Positions 1-5,889 of a stretch of 7,755 nucleotides of DNA are shown here, piece by piece. Location of the stretch: assembly GCA_020859645.1 (NCBI GenBank), contig JAJBVU010000267.1, positions 1 to 7,755 of the forward strand. The letters run 5' to 3'. Within the stretch, counting starts at the first letter, position 1. Every line of letters begins with the position of its first letter. The DNA comes from Eubacterium sp. (GTDB lineage Bacteria; Bacillota; Clostridia; Lachnospirales; CAG-274). The notes beneath the pieces are model-generated. The model made no database searches, was not told where the DNA came from, and saw nothing but the letters and a program-made list of their open reading frames with translations. Both the position numbers and the translations under genes were made by a program.

Positions 1-6
1 TTTGTG

Positions 7-35
7 TTGACTAAACCCCGTTTTGGGTATAGAAT
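7..35 (+). promoter_or_regulatory. sigma-A-type promoter of trmB
   Basis: A -35 box TTGACT (7-12) and a -10 box TAGAAT (30-35) are separated by exactly 17 bases, the optimal spacing for the housekeeping sigma factor. Five of six bases match consensus in each box. Transcription would start near 42, giving a leader of about 30 bases. A short inverted repeat (ACCC at 15-18, GGGT at 25-28) lies in the spacer and could be chance. The promoter call is inferred from sequence only. Confidence 0.75.
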
Positions 36-70
36 AATGAAAATAAGTAATTAAGGAGAAGGAAAATCAT

Positions 71-721
71 ATGAGAATACGCAAGAAAAACTGGACTGAA
101 GAAGAGCTTGAAACAAGCCCTTTTTTGGTGGAGGATCCCAAAGCCCTTAAGGGCAAATGGAACGAAAAATTCGGCGAGGAAAAGCCTGTTTATGTTGAAA
201 TAGGCTGCGGAAAGGGCCGCTTTATTTCGGAAATGAGTAAGCTTCATCCGGACGTAAACTTTGTAGGCGTTGAAAAATTCACTATGGTGGTTTCAAGAGC
301 CTTGAGAAAGTGTAAGCTTAACGAATGCGGAAAAAACGTGTTTATAACCTGCATAGACGCAGAGGAAATAGAAGAGGTTTTCGAAAGAGGCGAAATTCAG
401 AGAATTTATCTCAACTTTTCAGACCCTTGGCCAAACAGAAAAAAATGGATTAAAAAGCGTTTAACAAACGAAAAGTTCTTGACACGTTATGAAAATATTT
501 TCGGTGAAAAGGGCGAGGTATTTTTAAAAACCGACAACAGAGAATTCTTTGAGTTTTCCCTTCAGGCTTTTTCCGAAAAAGGGTGGGTTTTAAAAAATAT
601 AAGCCTTGATCTTCATAACAGCGGCTTTGAGGGAAATGTTATGACAGAGTATGAAAAGAAGTTTTCCGAGGAGGGTATGCCCATTTACAGATTAGAGGCA
701 TATTATACCGAAAGGAAGTGA
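71..721 (+). CDS. trmB: tRNA (guanine-N7-)-methyltransferase TrmB
   Basis: This enzyme transfers a methyl group from S-adenosylmethionine to N7 of G46 in the variable loop of tRNA, in the cytoplasm. The 216-residue product has the family's usual length. Its Rossmann-fold SAM-binding motif EIGCGKG is at 43-49, the family signature SDPWPNRKKW at 117-126, TDN at 154-156, and the C-terminal TEYEKKF at 192-198 that ends the catalytic domain. The stretch after SDPWP reads NRKKW rather than the more common KKRH, a variation in a basic tRNA-contacting segment. The ATG start has two overlapping purine-rich sites upstream: AAGGAG at 53-58 (12 bases away) and AAGGAA at 59-64 (6 bases away). It is the first gene after a clear promoter and is followed closely by a small ORF. 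Identification is secure from motifs. Confidence 0.96.
   Translation: MRIRKKNWTEEELETSPFLVEDPKALKGKWNEKFGEEKPVYVEIGCGKGRFISEMSKLHPDVNFVGVEKFTMVVSRALRKCKLNECGKNVFITCIDAEEIEEVFERGEIQRIYLNFSDPWPNRKKWIKKRLTNEKFLTRYENIFGEKGEVFLKTDNREFFEFSLQAFSEKGWVLKNISLDLHNSGFEGNVMTEYEKKFSEEGMPIYRLEAYYTERK
712..718 (+). promoter_or_regulatory. ribosome binding site of the small ORF
   Basis: The sequence AAGGAAG sits at the very end of trmB, seven bases before a TTG codon at 726. Spacing and purine content fit a Firmicutes ribosome binding site. It is the main reason for choosing the TTG rather than the in-frame ATG at 759, which has no such site. Confidence 0.55.
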
Positions 722-725
722 TTTT

Positions 726-872
726 TTGGCAAGCCGGTTTGTATGTAAGCTTGCAAGTATGGTTTACAGACCGAGGAAAAAAAGCGAAAAATCCGAAAAC
801 AGAGAGAATATTGCTTCGGGGCTTGATTTAGACGGTATGGAAAAAGCCCTAAATGAAATATTAAAGAAATAA
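726..872 (+). CDS. small hypothetical protein, 48 residues, TTG start
   Basis: I do not recognise this protein. The frame opens 4 bases after the trmB stop and closes with TAA just before a terminator hairpin, so it fills the space between the two. The product begins MASRFVCKLASMVYRPRKK, a basic N-terminal half with one cysteine (residue 7). A polar Ser/Glu/Lys linker follows, then a likely amphipathic C-terminal helix ending in NEILKK. There is no signal peptide or membrane segment. Support for coding is a well-spaced ribosome binding site, translational proximity to trmB, and an in-frame AAG CTT Lys-Leu pair (747-752) like the one favoured by the genes around it. Against it are the short length and the TTG start. 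A shorter 37-residue version from ATG 759 is possible. Confidence 0.5.
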   Translation: MASRFVCKLASMVYRPRKKSEKSENRENIASGLDLDGMEKALNEILKK

Positions 873-873
873 A

Positions 874-914
874 AATACCCCTGTGAGAGATTAAAACATT
901 CTCATAGGGGTATT
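874..914. terminator. bidirectional terminator between convergent genes
   Basis: Arms at 874-888 (AATACCCCTGTGAGA) and 900-914 (TCTCATAGGGGTATT) form a 15-bp stem with one G-T wobble and an 11-base loop. Read on the minus strand, the stem ends in a T-rich run (TATTTTTATTTC), a standard intrinsic terminator for yugP and the long operon. On the plus strand the tail is TATTGTGTGTT, poorer in T, so termination of trmB may be weaker. The left arm starts 2 bases after the small ORF's stop and the right arm ends 5 bases before the yugP stop, so the two converging units share it. Confidence 0.88.
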
Positions 915-919
915 GTGTG

Positions 920-1675
920 TTAACGTCTCCTGTTATTTCCCAAAATAATTGCCAAAAATCTCAAAAGTGTAGCAAGTGAAGCCATAGCTGCGGCAACATA
1001 GGTCAGAGCCGCTGCTGATAAAACCTTTCTTGCGCCGGGAACCTCGTCGGGGTCTAAATAGCCATAGTCTTTAAGGTTCTGCATTGCCCTTGCGGAAGCG
1101 TTAAACTCCACAGGGAGAGTTACAAGCTGGAAGAAAACAACTACCGCATAAAGCAAAGCGCCGAGAAGGGCTATAGTATAAAATCTTGAAAAAGAGCCTA
1201 TTATTATTCCCAAAATTATAAGTGGCATAGCTAATTTGCTTGAAAAACTGACTGCCGGAAAAATACTTGTTCTTATCTTTAAAGGCACATAGCCTACGTT
1301 ATCCTGAATTGCATGGCCTGTTTCGTGAGCCGCTACTCCCAAGGCGGCTAAGCTTCGTGAGGAATAAACCGGGTCTGAAAGTCTCAGAGTTTTCGATTTT
1401 GGGTCATAGTGGTCGGTTAAATTTCCTCTTATAGGCTCAACCGCTACGTCGGTAATACCTGCGTTGTAGAGAAGCTGTCTTGCTACGTCAGCCCCTGTAT
1501 AGCCTCTTCTGCTTGCCACCTTAGAATACTTCTTGAAGGTTGAATTAACCTTATACTGAGAATAAAATGACAAAATAATCGCAGCCACAAGAAGAAGCAT
1601 AGCCACCATGTAAAGACCGCTGAAGGAACCGTAGCCGTAGCCGCCGTAATAGGGATAATATCCTCCGTAATACAT
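920..1675 (-). CDS. yugP: YugP-type membrane zinc metallopeptidase
   Basis: Predicted membrane-embedded peptidase of the neutral zinc metallopeptidase family (Pfam Zn_peptidase_2, Bacillus YugP). The physiological substrate is not well established. The 251-residue product has the zinc motif HETGH at 117-121 (His117 and His121 ligands, Glu118 catalytic) and a conserved LPVEFNAS segment at 187-194 whose Glu190 is a plausible third ligand. Hydrophobic stretches near 21-38, 147-163, 166-187 and 222-246 suggest four membrane segments. The N-terminus is unusual: residues 2-16 are almost all Tyr and Gly (8 Tyr, 6 Gly). I start at ATG 1675. A GTG nine bases upstream (1684) lies inside the ribosome binding site. 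It is the last gene of the minus-strand operon, after a 70-base gap, and ends at the hairpin terminator. In many Clostridia this gene also follows fmt. Confidence 0.9.
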   Translation of the reverse strand: MYYGGYYPYYGGYGYGSFSGLYMVAMLLLVAAIILSFYSQYKVNSTFKKYSKVASRRGYTGADVARQLLYNAGITDVAVEPIRGNLTDHYDPKSKTLRLSDPVYSSRSLAALGVAAHETGHAIQDNVGYVPLKIRTSIFPAVSFSSKLAMPLIILGIIIGSFSRFYTIALLGALLYAVVVFFQLVTLPVEFNASARAMQNLKDYGYLDPDEVPGARKVLSAAALTYVAAAMASLATLLRFLAIILGNNRRR

Positions 1676-1683
1676 ATAATACA

Positions 1684-1690
1684 CCGCCTT
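1684..1690 (-). promoter_or_regulatory. ribosome binding site fixing the yugP start
   Basis: On the minus strand AAGGCGG ends eight bases before ATG 1675. Its last G is the first base of the alternative GTG codon, so ribosomes bound here would use the ATG. This shortens the protein by three residues relative to the longest frame. Confidence 0.65.
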
Positions 1691-1704
1691 TTCTTAAATT
1701 TTTT

Positions 1705-1716
1705 TTGATATATCAA
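1705..1716. repeat. 12-bp perfect palindrome in the fmt-yugP gap
   Basis: TTGATATATCAA is a perfect 12-base palindrome in the AT-rich, 70-base stretch between the fmt stop and the yugP start. It begins 30 bases upstream of the yugP start codon. It could be an operator, or simply a product of AT richness. The run of A that follows on the coding strand rules out an intrinsic terminator for fmt. A weaker CAAC/GTTG repeat lies at 1725-1737. I see no convincing promoter boxes here. Confidence 0.3.
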
Positions 1717-1745
1717 TATATACGCAACTTATCGTTGAAAGTTTT

Positions 1746-2675
1746 TTATTCTCCCAAAATTTTTCCCTTTTCTATTTTATGCCCTAAAATATATGCGCTT
1801 ACAGGCATAATTTTCGAACCGGGGGTTTGAATTTCCTTAATCAAAAGGCTTCCCTTGCCTGTTTTTACAAGAATACCCTTTTTGTCAACTGAAATTATTT
1901 CGCCTAAAGCTCCTTCAGTTTCATCTGAAACAACCTCAGACTTAAAAACCTTAAGCTTTTCGCCGTTATAAAATGTATAAGCGGCAGGGGAGGGGTTCAA
2001 TGCTATTATAAGGTTCTTAATTTCCATAGCGGACTTTGAAAAGTCAATAAGCCCTGTTTCTTTTGTTATTTTGTGGGCGTAGGTGTGCTTTTCTTCGTCC
2101 TGCTTTTCGGGGACAAGCTTGCCTTCTTCCAAAAGCTTCAGGGCTTTAATAAGAGTCTCAGCCCCCAAAATTGAAAGCCTTTCTTCAAGCTCTCCCCCTG
2201 TTTCGTCCTCTCCTATAGGTGTTTCCGCCTTAAGAAGCATATCCCCGGCGTCAAGCCTTTCAGCCATATACATAATTGTTATGCCTGTTGTTTTTTCACC
2301 GTCCATAATTGCCTGCTGAACAGGGGCAGCCCCTCTGTATTTGGGCAGAAGAGACCCGTGAACATTAATAGAGCCGTATTTGGGTATTTCGAGCAAGGCT
2401 TTAGGCAAAATCTGACCATAAGCCGCCACAACAAAAACATCGGCGTTATATTCTTTTAATTTATCGATAAACTCATCTGTCTTTGCGGAAACAGGCTGAA
2501 GCACCTCTATGTTTAAGCTCTCAGCCGCCTGTTTAACAGGTGTGGGAATAAGCTTCTTCCCTCTGTTTTTGGGCTTGTCGGGCTGTGTAACCGCCGCTTT
2601 AACCTCGTGATTTTCAGCCAGCGCCTTTAAAACAGGCACCGCAAAGTCGGGAGTGCCGAAAAAAACAGCCTTCAT
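1746..2675 (-). CDS. fmt: methionyl-tRNA formyltransferase
   Basis: Adds a formyl group from 10-formyltetrahydrofolate to the amino group of initiator Met-tRNA, which is needed for efficient translation initiation in bacteria. The 309 residues match the family's usual length. The N-terminal catalytic domain starts MKAVFFGTPDFAVPVL, and the tRNA acceptor-contacting loop QPDKPKNRGKK is at 31-41. The signature NVHGSLLPKYRGAAP at 104-118 carries catalytic Asn104 and His106, and Asp142 lies in LDAGD. A C-terminal OB-like domain for tRNA binding follows from about 207. ATG 2675 comes two bases after the def stop, with AGGAGG (2683-2688) inside the def 3' end at 7-base spacing. This predicts translational coupling to def, whose product later removes the same formyl group. 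Identification is secure. Confidence 0.98.
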   Translation of the reverse strand: MKAVFFGTPDFAVPVLKALAENHEVKAAVTQPDKPKNRGKKLIPTPVKQAAESLNIEVLQPVSAKTDEFIDKLKEYNADVFVVAAYGQILPKALLEIPKYGSINVHGSLLPKYRGAAPVQQAIMDGEKTTGITIMYMAERLDAGDMLLKAETPIGEDETGGELEERLSILGAETLIKALKLLEEGKLVPEKQDEEKHTYAHKITKETGLIDFSKSAMEIKNLIIALNPSPAAYTFYNGEKLKVFKSEVVSDETEGALGEIISVDKKGILVKTGKGSLLIKEIQTPGSKIMPVSAYILGHKIEKGKILGE

Positions 2676-2677
2676 AA

Positions 2678-3151
2678 TCAGTCCTCCTCGTCGTTTTCCA
2701 CCTCAAAAAGGTCGCCTATAACCTTGTCGGTATAAAGTATTCCGTCAAGGTGGTCGATTTCGTGACAGAGACATCTTGCCATAAGATCCTCTCCCTCTAT
2801 TATCATCTTTTCACCGTTCCTTGTCATACATTCAACCTTTACATACTGAGGTCTTTCAACCTTTCCCCCAAGCCCGGGAACGGAAATGCACCCCTCATTG
2901 TCAACAACGGCACCCTTCTGATCCAAAATTTTAGGGTTTACCATTTCCACAAGACCTTCCCCTATGTCTATAACAACGCATTTTTTAAGTATGCCCACCT
3001 GGGGCGCAGCAAGCCCTACGCCGTTGTAATAATACATAGTTTCAGCCATATCGTCAAGAAGCTGCGAAAGCTTTTGATCAAAAGCCTTAACGTCCTTGCA
3101 CTTCTTTCTTAAAATTTCTTCTTCTCTCATTCTGACTTGTCTCAGAGCCAT
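2678..3151 (-). CDS. def: peptide deformylase
   Basis: Metalloenzyme (usually Fe2+) that removes the N-formyl group from new polypeptides at the ribosome exit. All three family motifs are present: GVGLAAPQVG at 44-53, EGCIS at 86-90 with metal ligand Cys88, and HEIDH at 130-134 with metal ligands His130 and His134 and catalytic Glu131. Motif 2 has Ile where Leu is usual, a conservative change. The 157-residue length and the motif spacing fit the shorter Clostridia-type enzymes. The C-terminus is strongly acidic (VENDEED), and its codons also contain the fmt ribosome binding site. ATG 3151 is preceded by AGGAGG at six bases, in a 10-base gap after priA. The def-fmt pairing is conserved in bacteria. 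Confidence 0.98.
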   Translation of the reverse strand: MALRQVRMREEEILRKKCKDVKAFDQKLSQLLDDMAETMYYYNGVGLAAPQVGILKKCVVIDIGEGLVEMVNPKILDQKGAVVDNEGCISVPGLGGKVERPQYVKVECMTRNGEKMIIEGEDLMARCLCHEIDHLDGILYTDKVIGDLFEVENDEED

Positions 3152-3157
3152 ATTGCG

Positions 3158-3163
3158 CCTCCT
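3158..3163 (-). promoter_or_regulatory. def ribosome binding site overlapping the priA stop
   Basis: A perfect AGGAGG on the minus strand is fused to the priA stop codon (TAGGAGG; stop at 3162-3164). It lies six bases from the def ATG. Terminating priA ribosomes would sit directly on it, favouring reinitiation at def. Confidence 0.8.
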
Positions 3164-5372
3164 ATGGTATATATGTAGGATTTACCGTAACACTGACGGT
3201 TATGCCCTTTGGATTATATTTTTCGTTAAATTTATCGAGACAATAGAAAATGTAGTTTTTAAGCTTTTCTTCGTCTCTGCCTTTAATTATGAGCCTGTGG
3301 CGGAATTTGTTTTTGATTTTGGAAACCGCCGCCGCTGAGGGGCCTATTCTGGAATAGTCCTTATTTTTGCCGTAAAAGGCAAATATTTCCGCCAAAATAT
3401 GCAGATTTCGAATAACCTCTCTTTCGTCCTCACCCGTAAAGAGAACAACAGCTATGTTAGAAAAGGGGGGATAAGCCATTTGCCGCCTGAACTCTATTTC
3501 TTCATTATAAAAGCTCAAATAGTCCTCTCTCTTTGCATATTCTATGCAGTAATTTTCAGGCATATAGGTTTGAATTAAAACTCTGCCCTTGTCTCCGGCT
3601 CTTCCGGCTCTGCCTGCCACCTGGGTTATAAGCTGAAATGTGTTTTCGGCAGAACGAAAATCAGAAGAGTTTAAAGATAAATCCGCCGCTATAACCCCCA
3701 CAAGGGTAACATTTGGGAAGTCAAGCCCTTTGGCTATCATCTGTGTTCCGGCTAAAATGTCTGCTTTTCCCGCTGCAAAGGCTTCCAAAATCTGACGGTG
3801 GCTGTCCTTTGTTTTGGTGGTGTCGGCGTCCATTCTCAAAATTCGTGCTTCCGGAAAAAGCTTGTTTACTTCAGCAATAACCTTTTCCGTTCCTGCTCCG
3901 AAATATTTTATATAGGGTGAGCCGCAGGCAGGACACCGGTCGGGAACAGAAGCCTCTCTTCCGCAGTAGTGACACACAAGCTTTTCCTCCTGTTTATGAT
4001 ATGTATAGCTGACTGAGCAGTTTTCACAGGTCATAACATAGCCGCAGCTTCTGCAGCTTAAAAAGGTGGAGTGTCCTCTGCGGTTCAAAAAAAGAATAAT
4101 CTGCTTTTCGGCTTTCAGTGTTTCCCTTATTGCCTTTTGAAGTCTCAGAGAAAACATCGACCGATTGCCCAAAGCAAGCTCGTCTCTCATATCTACGGCG
4201 AAAATATCCGGAGGGGTCATATTAATTCTGCTGTTAAGCTCCAAAAGCTCATATTCCCCTGTTTCCGTCTTATAAAAGCTTTCTATAGAGGGGGTTGCGC
4301 TGCCGAAAAGAACAGCCGCACCTGTCAGCTCTGAAAGCTTCAAAGCAACCTCTCTTGCATCGTATTTGGGAGTAATCTCCGACTTATAGGTTTTTTCGTG
4401 TTCCTCATCTATTATGATTACGCCTAAGCTTTCGAAAGGGGCAAAAATTGCGGAACGGGGTCCGATCATAATGGAAACGTCTCCCCGTTTAGCCTTTTTC
4501 CACTGGTCGAACCGTTCCCCCTCGGTCATTTTGGAATGGGTAACTGTGACCTTTTCGCCGAACCGCTCAATAAAACGGCTGACGGTCTGAGGTGTCAGAG
4601 AAATTTCGGGCACCAAAACCACAGCCTGTTTCCCCATCGAAATTGTTTTGTCAATAATTTCGGTATAAACCAAGGTTTTGCCGCTGCCTGTGACCCCCTT
4701 TAAAAGAAAAGGCTTTTTCTCAGGGTCATTTAATGATGAAACAACCCTGTCTATAACAGCCTGCTGATCCGGGGTAGGGGAGTGGCTTCTTGAGGGAGAA
4801 GGGTTCTTTGTGTCATAGAGGTCACGGCTTTTTTCAAGCTCGCTTATTTCCACAATGCCCTTTTTTTCAAGAGATTTAACAGTCTGCAGACTTATTTCAA
4901 GGCTGTCCTTAATATATTTTAAAGACAAGGGGCTGTTTTGCCTAAGCTCCTTTAAAAGCTGCGACTGCCGATTATTTTTTTTGATTATTTTTTCCGTCTC
5001 TTCATTGTCCGCCCTTAGGCTTACATACCTTTCAATCTTGTCCTTTGTGATTTTAGGCAGTATGCACTGAAGGCAGTCTGTCAATGTGCAGTAATATTTT
5101 TTCTGCATCCATTTGGCAAGAGAAATCTGAAGCTCCGAAAATACAGGGTAGGGGTCTTTTATAGATGTTATTTCCTTAAGGGTTCTGTCGGTTTTTACCT
5201 CGTCAGCTAAGGCGATAACATACCCCTCCGTAGGTCTGTTGCCCCGTCCGAAGGGAACGGTCACCCTCGACCCTGTTTTAATTTTATCCTCCAAATCCTC
5301 GGGAACAGTATAAAAGAAAATTCTGTCAACCTCTTTGGCTTTTATCTGAACGATTATTTCAGCATATTTCAC
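3162..5372 (-). CDS. priA: primosomal protein N' (replication restart helicase PriA)
   Basis: 3'-5' superfamily 2 DNA helicase that recognises stalled forks and D-loops and reloads the replicative helicase. The 736 residues show every expected part. The N-terminal 3'-DNA-binding domain (about 1-105) includes VPFGRGNRPTEGYV at 39-52. A winged-helix-like linker lies near 130-185. The helicase core carries Walker A GVTGSGKT (226-233), DEEH (322-325), GSAT (357-360) and QVAGRAGR (584-591). A zinc-binding insertion has eight cysteines at 440, 443, 449, 452, 467, 470, 480 and 483, all present, so two zinc sites should form. The GTG start at 5372 gives the family's MKYAEIIV N-terminus. It lies 4 bases after the rpoZ stop. 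Its only good ribosome binding site is unusually far upstream (13 bases), which may lower translation. Confidence 0.98.
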   Translation of the reverse strand: MKYAEIIVQIKAKEVDRIFFYTVPEDLEDKIKTGSRVTVPFGRGNRPTEGYVIALADEVKTDRTLKEITSIKDPYPVFSELQISLAKWMQKKYYCTLTDCLQCILPKITKDKIERYVSLRADNEETEKIIKKNNRQSQLLKELRQNSPLSLKYIKDSLEISLQTVKSLEKKGIVEISELEKSRDLYDTKNPSPSRSHSPTPDQQAVIDRVVSSLNDPEKKPFLLKGVTGSGKTLVYTEIIDKTISMGKQAVVLVPEISLTPQTVSRFIERFGEKVTVTHSKMTEGERFDQWKKAKRGDVSIMIGPRSAIFAPFESLGVIIIDEEHEKTYKSEITPKYDAREVALKLSELTGAAVLFGSATPSIESFYKTETGEYELLELNSRINMTPPDIFAVDMRDELALGNRSMFSLRLQKAIRETLKAEKQIILFLNRRGHSTFLSCRSCGYVMTCENCSVSYTYHKQEEKLVCHYCGREASVPDRCPACGSPYIKYFGAGTEKVIAEVNKLFPEARILRMDADTTKTKDSHRQILEAFAAGKADILAGTQMIAKGLDFPNVTLVGVIAADLSLNSSDFRSAENTFQLITQVAGRAGRAGDKGRVLIQTYMPENYCIEYAKREDYLSFYNEEIEFRRQMAYPPFSNIAVVLFTGEDEREVIRNLHILAEIFAFYGKNKDYSRIGPSAAAVSKIKNKFRHRLIIKGRDEEKLKNYIFYCLDKFNEKYNPKGITVSVTVNPTYIP

Positions 5373-5376
5373 CGCT

Positions 5377-5889
5377 TTATTCGTTCTCCTTTAAATCTTT
5401 GACATCACCGGCGTCCTCTGTATCAAGGCTGTCAAGACCTTCAATGCCTTCCAGTTCGTCTGCTTCATCAAGCTCGTCAAGCTCATCTAATTCGTCAAGG
5501 TTTTCGATGCTTTCGCTGTTAAAGTCAAAGCCTTCACCGGCTGGTTCTTCGGGTTTAAATTCAGCTTTCTTTTCATTTTCTTCCGCAGCCTGTTCAAGCT
5601 CGCTCTTAATTTCCTCTTCAAGAGTTTCGGTGTCTTTTTCAATCTGAATAACAGTGCCCATTCCCTCGGGAACAACCTTGATTTTGCCTGCTTCAAGCTC
5701 TTCAACGGCTATTGAAAGGGGTTTATCGGAAAGGGCAGGGTCGTCTACCATAGGCTTGTCGCCTTCAATAATCTGCCTTGCTCTCTTTGCAGCGGCAATA
5801 ACCACAGTGTAACGGCTCTTAATAGCGTCCCCTGTTTCGTTGTCCTTGTTCATTATGTCCATAAGCTCAGCATATGATGGTTTAAGCAT
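5377..5889 (-). CDS. rpoZ: RNA polymerase omega subunit with long acidic C-terminal tail
   Basis: Omega helps fold beta' and assemble RNA polymerase. The N-terminal 74 residues are a recognisable omega, with MLKPSYAELMD at the start, SRYTVVIAAAKRARQI (25-40) as the family core, and KPLSIAVEELEAGKI (56-70). The rest is unusual. Residues 75-170 have about 39 Asp/Glu out of 96 and very few hydrophobic or aromatic residues. They include four consecutive LDE units at 131-142, followed by further acidic repeats. Typical omega is roughly 60-100 residues, so this tail doubles the protein. It is in frame and uninterrupted, with no sign of fusion to a known domain, and is probably disordered. The start overlaps the gmk end by 8 bases and has AGGAG at nine bases. 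It lies directly after gmk, as in most Firmicutes. Confidence 0.92.
   Translation of the reverse strand: MLKPSYAELMDIMNKDNETGDAIKSRYTVVIAAAKRARQIIEGDKPMVDDPALSDKPLSIAVEELEAGKIKVVPEGMGTVIQIEKDTETLEEEIKSELEQAAEENEKKAEFKPEEPAGEGFDFNSESIENLDELDELDELDEADELEGIEGLDSLDTEDAGDVKDLKENE
5386..5391 (-). promoter_or_regulatory. distant ribosome binding site of priA
   Basis: AAGGAG on the minus strand lies within the last codons of rpoZ, 13 bases before the priA GTG. That is longer than the usual 5-9 bases. No nearer Shine-Dalgarno sequence and no in-frame ATG is seen, so priA probably depends partly on coupling to rpoZ translation. Confidence 0.5.
5464..5499. repeat. four tandem 9-bp units encoding Leu-Asp-Glu
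   Basis: Four imperfect 9-base copies (plus-strand pattern TTCATCAAG, CTCGTCAAG, CTCATCTAA, TTCGTCAAG) lie inside rpoZ and encode four LDE tripeptides. They differ at third-codon positions, so they are not a fresh slippage product, but copy number could still vary between strains. Confidence 0.75.

Noticed and set aside
11..247. Minus-strand open frame over the trmB promoter and start
   Set aside because: It is antisense to trmB, which has a promoter and clear motifs; the hydrophobic composition follows from A-rich plus-strand codons.
1676..1684. GTG start for yugP giving 254 residues
   Set aside because: The GTG lies within the AAGGCGG ribosome binding site that is ideally placed for ATG 1675.
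1483..1716. Minus-strand frame overlapping the start of yugP
   Set aside because: It is an alternative frame of the yugP N-terminal region with no family features.
1705..1737. Possible terminator between fmt and yugP
   Set aside because: The palindrome is AT-only apart from two G-C pairs and is followed by A rather than T on the transcribed strand.
2750..3112. 120-codon plus-strand open frame opposite def
   Set aside because: def shows all three catalytic motifs on the other strand; this frame has no recognisable domain or ribosome binding site.
4071..4334. Plus-strand open frame opposite the priA helicase core
   Set aside because: It lies opposite conserved PriA motifs and has no independent support.
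5399..5647. Plus-strand open frame rich in serine, opposite the rpoZ tail
   Set aside because: The serines are the antisense reading of GAA/GAC/GAT-rich acidic codons; there is no ribosome binding site and rpoZ explains the region.
5487..5705. Lys-rich minus-strand frame inside rpoZ
   Set aside because: It is an out-of-frame reading of the same GAA/GAG-rich tail, with no homology I recognise.
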